Shown: in pieces, positions 12,030-26,000 of the stretch
Position numbering within the stretch: the first letter of the stretch is position 1
How the letters are laid out: each line of letters opens with the position of its first letter
NCBI RefSeq assembly: GCF_028453695.1
Contig: NC_135782.1
Coordinates: 1,550,001 to 1,614,000 of the forward strand
Length of the DNA stretch: 64,000 bases
From: Augochlora pura
Taxonomy: Eukaryota > Arthropoda > Insecta > Hymenoptera > Halictidae
Direction: 5' to 3'
Notes under the pieces: model-generated
What the model was told of the DNA's origin: nothing
What the model saw: only the letters and a program-made list of their open reading frames with translations
The model's database searches: none
Position numbers and translations under genes: made by a program

Positions 12030-12510
12030 CGCGACTCGCGGCACCTGTCGTACTCTGCGCGATGTAGCTTAGCGGCGGTGGCGAACGGTGGGAGTGAAAT
12101 CGGCGTTCCCGATTGGCCCGGCGCAAGGGGCGCGCGGTTGCTAAGCAACGGCAACACCGCGCGCGTCACCGGCCGGCGTAGCCGGCTCGGACGCGTTCCT
12201 AGCACTGTGGCGCAGAACGACGTTGGCTCTCGTCGGGTGCGAACGCGCTACGGTTTTTGAGACGCTGGTAGAGTAGACTTTAGTCGTCGAGGCATTTCTT
12301 TTATATCCTCTCTTCGTCTCGTTTGAGTCGTCGCAAGCAGTCAGCAGCAGCAGCAGCAGCAGTAGTAGACTTTCATCCGAGCGTTCGTTTCGCTGAAGTA
12401 CCGCACAAGTAGTCCTCGAGACAGCTAAAGAGACACAAAGAAAGAGAGAGAAAGCGAGGGCGTTCGAAAGTAACAAAGCAGCAGGAGCGAAAAAGAGACC
12501 GAGAAGAAAA
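12030..12510 (+). promoter_or_regulatory. CpG-rich VAT-1 promoter and 5' UTR
   Basis: An abrupt CpG-rich block precedes the VAT-1 start codon. It holds GATTGGCC (an inverted CCAAT box, about 12113-12120), an RFX-type X-box palindrome (12137-12149), several GGCCGGC-type stretches, a CAG run (about 12343-12361) and a purine-rich leader ending at the ATG at 12511. No TATA box is evident, in keeping with a CpG-type promoter. The exact transcription start cannot be read. Confidence 0.55.
12137..12149. promoter_or_regulatory. X-box (RFX-type) palindrome
   Basis: GTTGCTAAGCAAC is a perfect inverted repeat matching the two half-sites of an RFX-factor X-box, with a further CAAC half-site (GGCAAC) just downstream. 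It lies about 360 bp upstream of the VAT-1 ATG. Confidence 0.6.
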
Positions 12511-13983
12511 ATGGCAGAAGACAAGAACGAGACCAGCCCGAGCGCCGAGGGTGAAAAGCCACCACAGGAAGCGCCGCCGGCTGAGAAGCAAGAGAAGGAG
12601 GAGCCGAAAGATTGCAAAGAGGAGCCGAAGAAAGTAGAGGAGAATGGCGACGGTGAGAAACCGAAGGAGAACGGCGAGGAGAAACCCACGCCAGAGCCGA
12701 AGGACATGCGGGCTATAGTACTGAACGGTTTCGGCGGATTGAAAAGTGTCAAGGCCCTCAGGAAACCGATGCCCACCCCCGCTGAGGGAGAGGTCCTGAT
12801 CCGAGTCAAGGCATGGTAAGTACGCCAATTTTTGTAGTTTCCCGTCGATGATCGTGACGCGGCTCCGGAGGGGGCACGGTAGAGATTTCCGAGCTTTTTA
12901 AATCGATCGTACGCGACCGACGTCAGACGGTTGACACAACCATATTATCGATCATTCTCTTCGCTCTTCGGCCGGTATACCGCCGGGATGTATGGAAATT
13001 ATAATTAAAGAGTCGTGTCGCGTTGCCGGCGGAATCCGACGAGGAGGAAGTTAATTAAGATTGACGCAATGTTAACGGACCCGAGCTACGTTTCCGATAG
13101 CGTCGCTTAATCTGCGCCGGGATTTACAGAGGACGTTAAGGATACGTACCGTATAGTACGCGCGGATTCGAATTTTCGTTTCGGGTTATGGTGCATGCTC
13201 TCTGGGATATTTTCTGCGTATGAAATTATTGCCTCGGGATCTCCTGCGATAATCGACCGCATCGGTCGAACCGATACAATTTCGAACACGTATGTTGGTC
13301 GGTGTAACTCGATCTGGTTCGATTATCCGTTACCCGTTTCGACGAAGGTGAATTGCCGCGAGGAAAATAAATAGAAAATACGCGTCGGGGTTTCGACCCG
13401 AGCAAACAGACCGTTACAGCTCCGCTGCATCTTTGAAATTTAAGGCGTGGTATCTGTTCCGAGACGACGCCGGTAATTAGAATTTTATCCTTACGTTACG
13501 AAACGGATGAGTAACTTTATAACAGACCCGAGGAGGTATTTTAATAAGCGGATTTAATCATTTTACGCACGTACGCTCGAAAATTTCATACTTTCTATAT
13601 TTACCGAGTTTTTAGCTTTTAATGGGACACTGTGATATTTTTAGCGGAATTATGTATTTATTGTTAATCTACTTTATTTAAATCCGTATTCTCGGTAGCG
13701 ACGGTCAGCAAAACATTGAAATAATCGTTGTGCTGGAAACTGACATTGTTCAGCCACAGTGTCGAGGAGGTATTTCGCGATAGTCGACGAGGAAAGTGTT
13801 ATTAAGTATTTGTCAGGACGCGACGCGGTCTGTGCACTAAATAGGCGGCTACATTTATAGAATACTTATCCGTGCGTTTAATGTCCGTGCATGCGTCGAC
13901 AGATACGCAAAACGAAGTTTGATAAGCCGTTTAACTCCGCACTACGTTTATTGCCGAGTGTGTCCGTGCGTATAATTTTTCTT

Positions 13984-14014
<31 letters not shown>

Positions 14015-17000
14015 GGACCATCTCTGAACAGGAATTTCAATCAATGTATTATACGCGAGAGCTAATTGAACGGAATTGAAGCATTATTATATTAATATAT
14101 ATGTCTAGCTAGCTATATCTATTATATATTATCGTCAGAAATTTCTGGGCTACGGTAAACCGCGCCTGATGGCTCTACGGGCTGCCCATTAATTCAGACG
14201 TGGGAAAAAGGATTATTAGGTAGACCGGCACGCCGTTAATGCACGTACCTTTAGCGATATTAGGGTCCGCTTTATTTCATGCATTATGTTCACCCACTAT
14301 GTCGCCCGCGTAATTTATGGCGGTGCGGCCCTGATTAACATAATTTGAATTTGAGAAGCTGAACTGGTATTTCGAGATCGTATCGAGATTCTCGTCAACT
14401 TCCTCTCTTCTGCAAATCGGGATCGTGGCCGACCTTTTCGTTGCCAAATACAAAATTTTGAATACGACGTTAAATTCATTCTATAATTAACAGTATTTCA
14501 TAACGATCCGAATCAACGTGTACGCGTCGTTTTCCGCGCTTTCTAATCTTCACGATAACAAAATTCACGTTCTATTCTTAAACATCGAACGAAAACCGAT
14601 GCTGTTTTTATCACCGTTTCGCCGATATTGTGCGGTTCTCTTTTTTCTTTTTATCTAACCGTACGGTTGCCGCGACGGTGTTCTCAACGAGACGCAGATT
14701 ATACGTCCGCGAGAACCCGCGACGCGGTGAACCGTTGGCGCACAGGGACTCTCTCGCCGACACAGTCGGTTCCCCGTGCCCGCAAAAACTTCGTCCAGCA
14801 TATGTTTCGCGATTCCGTCGTTTCTCCGAGTCTCTCACGGCTGACAGCCTGAAAAATTCCATACACGAAAAGAATTCTACGAATCGCCCAACGAGATTCA
14901 ACGCTTTTTTAAACGAGCTCGAATCGATAACAGGCCCTGCTGCGTCTATGAAATTCGATACTTTCGTATGGTTCGCGCAAATCGAGACACACGCCTCGCA
15001 GTCTCGAAATTTCACGAAAATAATTTACGGGGGCTACTATGGACTGGCAATTCGACAGGTGTGGCAATGTGGCGTTTCCAATCCGTCGGACGATGTTTGA
15101 AACAAATGATTCGATTGCGTTTCCGTTGTTAATAAAGCAACTGTAATTCCTTTCGTTTAATCGCCGAAGATCCGACAGTCGAGCGAAGGATTTGAATGGG
15201 GCTCGGGTCAAGCTCGACCCGGTCATCGCCCCGCGAGGGTTGAACGAATTCGCTGGGAAAGCATCGCGCCCTCTGACAGAAAAATATCACGGATAAAAGG
15301 AGCCGAGGCGTTTATTGTTAGGATCGCGAAGACGGACAGAGAGTCTAAGCTTCTTTATCCTCGGCTAGTTTTCTCCGTGGGCGAACAAAACTTTCGCCAT
15401 AGAAAATCTGCCCTTTCATCCACGGTGGTAGAGGTTAGGATTCTTCGGATCCGAAAGAAAGCGCGGAGTTCTAGGGTATGCACGGAGTTCCTTTTCGTGA
15501 CGCGCGCGGTTCTAGCCTGAGAGAATTTCGTTTTTCTCTTTTTATCGTTTCTCGTTCTCTCTCTTGCCCTCTCTTTTTATTTTTATTTTTTTGTCGGAGA
15601 GTGACCGAACGAGAAGATATAGAGTGCGCAGACGCGAGAAAGAGAAGGCGCGCGCGCATGTGGGGTACCAGGGGAACAGCAGCGTCGAATTTGCCAAAGG
15701 CGTGCGGACCTTTTCACGCGTGAGTCACGTTTCATAAAAGCGATTGGGATTGATGAGAAAATAGCCCCCATAGAAAGATATCACGCTGCCAATGCTGGCT
15801 CGAATGAATTTGTCTGCACGACTACAGAGCCGTTCGTTACGCTGGCACCCCTGCCTTTCTCTATACACGACGCGGCCAGAAGTACCCCGCTCCCAACGTG
15901 TGGACATTACACCGAGTGCGGTGTACTTTGAATCAATTGTCGTTTGGAAATTCTTGTCGATGGGAAAATAACGACTTTCCTCGTTCCCTATGTGAACGTT
16001 GGTCCTTTCGCCAGAAAAATGTGCTCGCTCGACTTTATCGATGACGGCTTTCTTCCTAGAGCCTGAAAATTGATACTCGATAAGTCGCGTCGAGGGTATC
16101 AAACCGTTGACAGAACATTTCGAAGTCATGGCACGGCACGAACCCTTCGCTGTAATGAACTGACATTTTTTTAAGATATGGGGACGGGAGAGCTGGCTAT
16201 GCATGTCAAATTTTGAATAGATGCTTTCATTGGTTCCGTCTTCCAAATTTAAATTATTTGAAATTTCAGTATCGCTGCACTCGATGAAATAATTTTCTTT
16301 AGCTATAGCTACAGTTTTTTCGCAAGGATTTGAATAGGATATACACAGTATTACGCTCATTTGCTTGGTGTTTTCAACGTGGAAAGTACACGTCGACATA
16401 TTCAGCCGCATATGGCACAATTCTGTTCAAGGTCACGCAGGGGTCGGAAAAGAAACTCGTAATGAGTATATTGTTTACTCTGGAAGCTCGCTTCCAGAGC
16501 ACTTCCGGTGGTCACAGCCACTGCATACCGGGTGTCTGTTTCATTTCTCCTACGCCCTTTTCAGTTCCACCCTTCTCAGTTTCTTTTCAGTAAGGTTAAC
16601 CTTTTTTTTTTAATCCTAATTTGTCAGGGAACTTTGACCATAACTTTAAGCTTAATATATCTTTAATATGTAATTATTTTCTCTAATTATTTCGTCCAAT
16701 TATTTTGTTCGATTGGTTTGTATATCACACGCGTGTCCCATGTTAATTGCGCGCGGTTTAATTCGCGGGAAGAGTAACAGACAGACCGGGTACGCTTCTC
16801 GAGATTCCTTTTGATTTTCTTCTCATTTTTGTTTCTGTTGCGATCATTCTTGCCCCACGAATATTATCGAACGTACATCGAACAACCGTTTCCTTCGACG
16901 ACGCAACCGCGAGTCAATGAACGTTGTTTCTGTTCTTCTTCGAAGCAACCTAAGTAAAATAAACGCCGAATGATAAAGGTATGGTAAACTCGCGGGCAAT

Positions 17001-20000
17001 AAAACGTAAGAAGTGAGAGAGAGAGGGGTTCGTTTACAAATGTGCGTCACCGTCGTAAAATTGACGAGGCCTAATGACTTTTTAAACAATGGATGACAGT
17101 TCGACGAACATTTTTATGGTACACCGTGTCGTGTCCTTAGATTACTTCCGCAAGAAACGATCGTCGTATAAAAGACCATTTTGCACGATTACACGATTCG
17201 GTTCGAAACGCCTTTTTCTTTCATTAGTGTATATACATATAAATTTTTGTATTACCTCTCTTATATCATACTTCGCAATTTTGATGTTTCATTTCTCGAT
17301 TTTTATCTTCTTTTTTAATCCTCGTCTTTTATTTTCCAATTCCTATATTTTATCTCTCAGTTCTCATATTTTATTCCTCGACTCTTATACTTCTCTCGAG
17401 TTTCATATTTTCTTCCTCGGTACCTTATAATTTCTAAGAAAATGTCTCTCGTTTCATTTGTTATATTACCCACATTATATTCCATCCTCGCAGCGGAAGT
17501 CGATGCCCTCAAACATTTTCACGGAGGTAATCGAAGATCCTCAACAATCTAGTTCAGAGGCTGTGCCCCGTCTCGATTTTCGCGGAACCGTTAAATTTTT
17601 ATCGTTCGCCAAGCTCTCTTTCTTTTCTCGCTCCTCCATAGGCTCCCGCACTTTCTAAGCGTGTTGCACTTTTAAGTTTCACCGTCGCGGATCCGCGATA
17701 TCCCGGCGTAAAAACCGATTTTACTCCGTGGCAGCGAAAGTTTCAGAAAACTCTATCGTTGTGCGCGCGTCACGCCGCGGAATAACCGATTGTGCTCTGG
17801 ATCGATTTGTGTCCATCCACACGGTCTATTCCGATCGATAACGAACATTCCGACGCACGGCTATTATTCAACTTTAATAACCGTCCAATAAAGAAGTTCA
17901 AGACTTTTCTCTGTGGAAAAATGCCGCTGTTGCGTCTCGACGACGTTTCCCCATTATTTCCTCCCCGCTCTTAGCATAAAGAAATGTCGGATTATCCACC
18001 GAGATCCAATTCGATCTCGTTCGACCACTTCGCTGCTTTCAGGGATTCTTCAAGTTTCTCGAAAATCTAGCTGTTAGTACTATTGATGTATTCTGACCGT
18101 TATTAATATATTATTACCAGTTCTAATATATTATTACCAGTATTAATACGTTATTATCACTGTTGATACATTATTACTACTGATAATATATTATTACCGG
18201 TATTAATACATTATTAACAGCATTAATACATTATTACCAGTATTACTACATTATTAGTGCCACCAACGCAAAAAATATTCTGACCCCAAACTCTGAACAC
18301 TTGCTTCAGTTCTCAGCCATACCCTCATCCAAAAGATCGAAACATAGCAGCACAAAATTCCTTAGACGCTCCATCGCAACAACAAAAATAACATTAATTT
18401 TGGAAGAACAATGTCCCAGTAAAATCGCTCGGTGGAATCGACGCAGTTCGAACGGAAGCATCGACGTCCAGTTTCGATTAAGAACCGAAAGTCGACGATC
18501 CTATTCCGCCAGTCAATTTTAATTGACGCAAAGCGCCGTTGAAAAACATTGGTACGAGCGAATAATTGTATCTCGTTTGTTCGAGCAACGATTCGTGTAC
18601 ACGTTTAATCGGAGGGGGGTGGTGGTGGTGGTGGTTGGTTGTTAAACGTCGTTCGTGGAGCCGGCGTGACGCGATAATTCATCCGCGTGCTTTTCTAAGA
18701 TGCAATTTTCCACATTGTGACCACACGGTCGTGTGTCGGTGCCAGGGTTCTCTGTCACAAGTGAAGCGGCGCGATTCACACGCCCGTGATTCTTGATCGT
18801 GCCACCCCGTGGCCACGCCGCTCCTGTTGCGGCACCGAACGGCGCGCGCGAAACCATCCGTTCCGTTTCGCGATTAATCCTTCGCCGTCGGGCCATTTTT
18901 CCATCGGGCTTGCAAACATTCGGATAACGATTTTCCGTTTAACCCGTCTGGCCTCGTATACTGGGCCGGTTCCAGTCGCGTGTTCCCTTGGTGCCAGGGC
19001 AACATTGTTCGATTCACGGTATTTATGTTGTGGTATCGGCAGCATATAGAGTTGTAAAAAATTCTTTGAACAGTCGAACATTTTTATTTTGGAATTTTAA
19101 TATTTTATTTTAGGCGGAGAGGGTTAATTGTCGACTATCTCCGCATTCGAGGGTACTTTAGTTTCTAAATCATTCGTAAACGCGTAATTAAATAGGTGAA
19201 AAAAATAAATAGGCGAATAAGTAAATAGATAAGAAAATAAATAGGTGAATAAGTGAACAGATAAAAAAATAAATAGGCGAATAACGTAAACAGATAAATA
19301 GGTAGCGACTTTCGTCGAGCGGTGTGAGAAAAAGAATTAGCGACGAAGGTGACCGGAAGTCGTATCGCCGGGAGGTTAAAGAGACATATCGCGTAACCTG
19401 GCGTGGTCGTCCCGTCTCTCCAAGAAAAATGCGCCAGTAAAACCTCGGGCTGAAATGAGGCTGCACCGAGCAGAGATTACGGTATATCGACTGTTGAATG
19501 GTATCCGTTCAGTTTCCCATAGCCGTGATATTAAGACCTCGTTGTCGTGATAAACCCGGCTAGCCGGGTATAATGCTGTCTTTCATTAAGCACGCTGAAA
19601 GGTTGCATGGTAAACTTGAAGCACTAATGCCGAATATACCGTAAAGCTTCTCTCTCTCTCTCTCTCTCTCGCTCTCTACGCAATCGGAAATGCACTTCGG
19701 CACGCGAGAGAGACCAGTGTATACGCTGCTCTACCAGCCAAATATTTGAGTTTCTGCCCGGTATACTCGAGTACTCAATTAGAACCATACTCTTTTAAAC
19801 GGTTCTTGTAGTCGCGCGAATTTTTTCGCGTCTTCACGAATAACGAGCAACCCACTACGACTCCCGAGAAATTCGTACCTACACCCGGGACTTTCTAAAT
19901 TTTTCGCGCGCTCGCAGCGTGACGAGTATCTTTAATTACGTTGGACAATTATCCGAGAGATAGTGTTCCAGTGTCTCTATAGAAAATTGAAGACCGGTGG

Positions 20001-23000
20001 TTCGACAGTTCTCTGGTAGACGTTTAATCGGATTAAACAAGAAGCTGTTCGATCTGGTATCTTTTCAGCGAATTCAGAGCGTGACGAGTGTATTTAATTA
20101 TGTTAGAAGATTACCGATAGTTTTATGTATACATGGTGTCTCTATATAGAATTGACAGGAGCTCGCGAACAGTTCTAATAGGTATTCGGCTAGATTATAA
20201 AAGAAGCTGTTTGATAAGGTATCTTCTTACAGTATTTAGATCGTGACGACTGTCGTTAATTATATTAAACGATTATCGACGGATAGATACAGTGTCTCTC
20301 TCTCTCTATAAAATTGTTTGACAGTTGTGGTGTTTAATTTAATTAGGTAGGAGGTGTTTAATTAAGTTATACCGAGGGTATTTAATTAGAGCGTAATATG
20401 ACGTACTTGACAGGACACTTTTTAGTTTCGTCTTCGCACAAAGTCGAAGGTCACGAATTATCTCAGCCGTGAAGAGGGGTACGCTTAGAGATTCTTAATT
20501 ACTCCAGCACCACTGTGCACACGTCCTCGAGTCCACGCGACAGTCCTCTCGAAAAATAGAACAATGCTTTCGCCGATTATCCGTGAAAATAATTAACCGT
20601 GTTAGTCAACCGTTCGTTAACGCGACGACAGGAGAACATTGTTTGACGATCCGCGCATTAGAAATGTCTTGGAAGTATTCCGCTCTGTTGGGAGAAATTC
20701 CGAAAACACACGCGTCGCGCCCGGTCTCTCGACTATAGGGAATTGGAGAAGGTCGAGAGCACGCCGTGTGTGTTTGCCAGGTCTCGTATTCAAATATTAG
20801 ACGTGTAAATATTGAGCGCGCGTAGTCGTTTATCCGAGTAAAGCCTGCGCGCTCGCCGATAATTTCAGGCATTGTAATTTATAATAACACTTTTCCCGCC
20901 TCCGGCCGGTTGTAATTGTGACATTGCGGCGCCCGAGCGTTATTGTTCGTATCGGTGGCACAACGTTTGCGAGACCCGTACGGTCCGATAGACAACGCCG
21001 ATACAACGGCCTTTAAACCCACGGTTAACGCTTTCAACGAGGGAAATTATGAATTTCGAATGTACACGCGACAATCGTCGAGAAATTCGATTTCGCGGAG
21101 CATAGTAATCGAAACTGTCGTTATCTATTGACGCGATCCAGTATCGCTCTTGTTTCCGCGAACGGACTGCAATTAAAGGATTAGAACGCTTGGTTTCTCC
21201 CGGCTCGTAAATCCATTGTTTAAAGTCCACGACGCGCAGGAGGTCCGCCCAGTCGCGTAACTTGCCGATGGGATTCAAGTTGCGGCTCTAACAGTTCATG
21301 TGGAAAAAGCAATTCACGAGTTTTCGAGACCGCTCTCAGCTTTTGCCGGGGTCGTTGAACCTAAACACGTTCAGAGAGTGCTTCTATTAGCAATGTTCTC
21401 TGTTAGCGTTAGCATATTATTTAAACATTCTTATCGGTATAGAAAATATTTGCAGAATCTCTTATCAGTGTTCTCCCAAATATTTTCAGAATTTCTTTAT
21501 CGGTATTTTAATATTCTTAGACCGCTTTCTTATTGTTCAAATATTTTCAAAGTCTGTAATTAACGACAAAGTATATTTAAATCGGGCAAAACCAAGAATA
21601 GTCTGGCGAAATATTTTTCGAGAACTCGCCCAAGTTCCGTGGTTCTCGTCAGAAACTATTCGGAAGGGAATCCGTTGAATCTGGAAGTCCAGGCACAGAA
21701 GGGCGGCGTTCGGCTATTATGGGGGTTCCATGGTGTTTCATGAATTTCCGTGCGCACGCATGTAAGTGTGTAGCCGCGTGAATGTAGGGGTGATGATGGT
21801 GGTGGTGGTGGCGGTGGTGGTGGGGGTCGGTGTAGAAAATACGGGTGTGGTTCGATCAATACGGACATCCCATGGATCTATCGGTGCGTGCACACCAGGT
21901 ATATACCGAAGCGCGCTGGGATGAATCACCTCGAATTTCTGACCGCCCGTATCGGTCATCTACAATGAAACACATTTATCCAATTAACTTTTCCGCCCAG
22001 AAATATAAATCCTTGTCTAAATATTCGGCCGTACGCGACTCCGAATTATCTTTCGGGCCTCCCCCGCACAATTTACAGCGGAACGACCGACCAAACTCAC
22101 TGCGATCCCTTCGATAGTCTTTACATAATTACGAATTAGCAGCAGATATAAACGTCTCGTGTGTCCTTTCAATTTTCAACGTCCTATGTCCTCGGATAAG
22201 GTTTTCTGGTCTATTTGACATTTTTCTAAAATACAGTGAATATTAAATACTGTGCGAATAAAATACTACATCGCTATGTAGGTATTAGGTACATTAGAAG
22301 AACCTTTACATTAGAAGAAATATTATAACACATTCTTAGGAAGAATATACTTTCATTTTAACGATTCAGACAATATTTATCCTGTTTAACAATTCAGTGA
22401 ATTTTTACACAGTTGTGTACTAAGTCTACCTTCGATCTAGTCTACTTATAATATTCCATTATTATTTCTGAGACATTTATCCGCCAATTCAATGACAACA
22501 ATAACGTCTAACAGTTCTCTAATAATTTAAAAATAATTTCAGTTGTTGAAGTACGAACAAGATCATGGTCCACGAAGTACAGTGATCGTCGGAAGTACAA
22601 TGATCGGTGGAACTACAGCAGATACGACAGCCAACACGAGAAGTGAATTATATTCCGCGCACGTTTTGAATTCTTGCCCCCGTGAATGACTCGCGGGGGT
22701 CGCCGCCGCGCGTCCGCGTTTTCGTTAATTCCGCGGGCACGTATCGCGCCCGGGAAAGATTAATCGACACCGCAGTGGAATAATTGGCTGTTTTACGGCC
22801 GGCAGGCAAAGTGTAGAGTACAGTTTGTCCGCGATATGCCAGAACGTAAAACGGTCTTCTTCGCGCGCGCGCGCTCGCTCCTAACCGAACCGACACTTCT
22901 GTTGACATTCCTCTATTGCCACTCGTGACTCACAAAAACAATAACAGCTCGCGTTTGGACCCGCAGCTGTTCTTACCGTTTCAATTCTTCGTGCCTACAT

Positions 23001-26000
23001 CTGGCCGTATACCGGGTGTTCCCGGCGCGCGCGTCACACCGTCACCGCCGCGATGGTTCCATCGAACGGAAACGCCCCTGCGTGTTACACATATCCACGA
23101 GGCTTTTCGCCCCGCGTACTATTGTTCCCGAATTATTCTAACTCGTCGATTTATTAGACAAGCTACTATAATTAGAAGAGCAATTGTGGGGGGCAGAATT
23201 AGGATCTCTTTGTAATCTGATTTATGAATTTGTACGATATGTCCGTCGTGACGCTATTTTCTGGACACGTTAGCTTTTCCATAGACCCTTCGAGGACCCC
23301 CACGACACATTGCTTTCCTGATCCAGGTTATCGTTCAACGGCTCCGTTAATTTTCGGCAGTTATCGCGCGGACTTTATCGCACGGCCGATCACAAAGCGG
23401 TAAGTGTCCCGTGTAATTAGACGTAACGTAGCGTGCTCGTACATGATTTATACGATCGGCTCTCACCTAGCCGATGGACCGTGTCCTCTCTGGTCGTCGA
23501 TTTACAGGAGCCACCGGTGTATCGAATTTCCAGAGCGTTCTATGCGTCATGAATCGTCGAGCTACACGGTGTACACCTGCCCCGCGTTGATTTGTTGCTA
23601 AAACAAAAATCGAACGGACGCAGCTCGCGTCGAGTTCCTTCGATCCTTTCGGTTCGTTCGAAACCGTGGAAATCTTTCTTCGGCGAGTCGTGCTCCTAAT
23701 TACCGTGCCGCCGGTTTCTAATTTATCGCGTTCCTAGGCCGCCGTTTGCGCGGAACGTCCGAGAAATTAATTAAGGTGGTCGAGAGATTTAATTAAAAAT
23801 ATTAATTTAATCAAACAAAATAATTTAATTAATTTGCAATGAAAGTATCGCGAATAAGATATTGGAAAATAGAAAGATTTCGGAGCCTTGTCAATAACAG
23901 CATTCCTACAGCGGTTATTTATTCGTAACCGCGGCCCGCTAATGCGTCTCCTATCTGACGTCAATCGATTGTTGTAACACCGTCACGCGGCGACACATTA
24001 GAATAATGTACATCTGCCGTTAATTGGTAAAGCCAAAGGACAGTTGTCGCAATGTAAACATATCGCCGACTACCAGGAGATTAATTGAACGGATTATGGA
24101 ACTGGAATTCGAAACTGGAAATTCTTCTTCTAATCAGTCGTCCTGATTACTGTAAACCTGGCCGAGAACTAATTTATTAAAACGTTTCAAACATGTCGCG
24201 TCTGTGGACGATCCTAAGACAAGATCTTATCCTGGAACATAAGTCGAACGTTTTGCTAGAAGGGTACACCCCCTCTAGTCACTCCTCCACTTCACGTCAG
24301 AGTCCTTTCGGCGGCCATGCACACATAGTTTCGAGGATCCCTCGTGTAAACATCCCGACGACTATCCACAAGTAGTCGCCAGCAACGCGGGGTCCATCCG
24401 CGGTTCTGTTTAGTCTCTCTCTCGTTCACCCCTGTCTCCCAAGGCCGGGGCTAAAACCCTGCCATAAAATCCTTCGGAGGACCAGGTCGAAAGTTCTTCG
24501 AAGGACTCGATGGTAAATCCTTCGAGGAGGGGGGAGGGGGCACCGGCTGGAAAACCCCTCGAAGGACCAAGTAGAAAATCTTTTGAAGGGCCAGGTAAAA
24601 ATCATCCCCCTCCCCTACACCTCCGCCGAAAATATGTTTACGCCGTTTCGAGGCTTTTGTTACGACCGCGGTTAGGCTATTACTTCTATTTTACAATTCC
24701 GCTGTGGAAATTTCGCTCGTTACTGGACTGCGAATTTTACGAATTTATGACCGAAACGAGGAGACATAGTAAAGAACAAAAAAACCGTCGCCATAGCTCA
24801 TTATCGCTTTACGAGAATTGTTGGAACAGGAAACCAGTTTCTAGTGTTTAGAAGTGAGGCAGGTAATTTGTATTGTCCACTGATGTTGTCCTGTCGATTA
24901 AGAAAGCTATTATCATTATATCGACGGACTTTAAAGTTTATTAGCTAGCATGGGGAATGAATTTATTATAGTACAATTTCTTGAGAAATGTACATCTCTC
25001 TGAAGAAATCAGAATATGGTACAATTAGATATATAATTATATGTATGTGTAAGTATATAAAGATCAGTTGAGAGTTGATTTTTGAGAACAGATTACTTAT
25101 TATAATATATATGTGCATAGGGTTAAAGCGTGCAACAGTTTGAACGTTCGAAGAATCTCACCGAGTGGATACATCGTCCGATCGCAGCGTGACACTGGTA
25201 TCAAGAGCAGGATGTTTTGCCTCGTCGAAATTCGTTTGGCACCTTGGCAGTGTCAGGATATAATCGGGGTCAATGGCTGGCGAAAATAGGATGGCGAGAG
25301 AGTAGCAGAAACCTCCGCCACCCTGCAACGAGAGCTCTCTTGCTCGCGGGTGCCTCACCTAGACCGAAATGGGACGCCTTCACGGCCGCGCGCGTCTCGA
25401 TAGAAAGCAACAAAGAGCCGCTGTATATCGGTGTTTCGCGCCCCGTTCGAAAACAATTGATAACACCGCGCCGACGCCGGGGTCATCTGTCCTGCAAAAT
25501 AATTATTTGCCGCCTGGCTCGTATATTTTCCTCGTGCCGCCGCGACCGCGTCCCCTCGTGTTTTTCCATTGCTATCTGAGCGAGCGCGCGCGCGGGCACT
25601 TCGACCTTCGCGAAATTACAGGTTCTCTTCGGTCGCGCGAAATAAAAACAGACAACTGGCAAAAAGAAAGGGTGAGAGCGGGAGAGAAAAAAGGTCGACG
25701 GACGAGCCGAGAAAAAAAAAAGTCGCTCGGTTATCGAGCAAAGTTCGTCGCCGATCGCGATTTCTGGTAACCTAAATACGGCCGGCGCGCGGTTCTTTAT
25801 CAAAGAGAGAGTTCTTTAGGCGAAGCCGGCCGAGAAAGTAGAATAACATTTCGCGCGTTCTTTTTACCACAACGGAAATAAACTGCATTCCGTTCCGCGG
25901 GGAACACAGTGTGTGTTGTTGTGTGCACTTTCATCGCGTTATCAAGGCGAATCCATCTGCCGTGGCATTTTTCGCGGATGCGTCGAAGAATCGACGATTT

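Noticed and set aside
12141..12809. 222-codon open frame on the minus strand
   Set aside because: Lies antisense to VAT-1 exon 1 and its CpG-rich leader. Low-complexity serine/leucine text produced by the K/E/P-rich coding strand.
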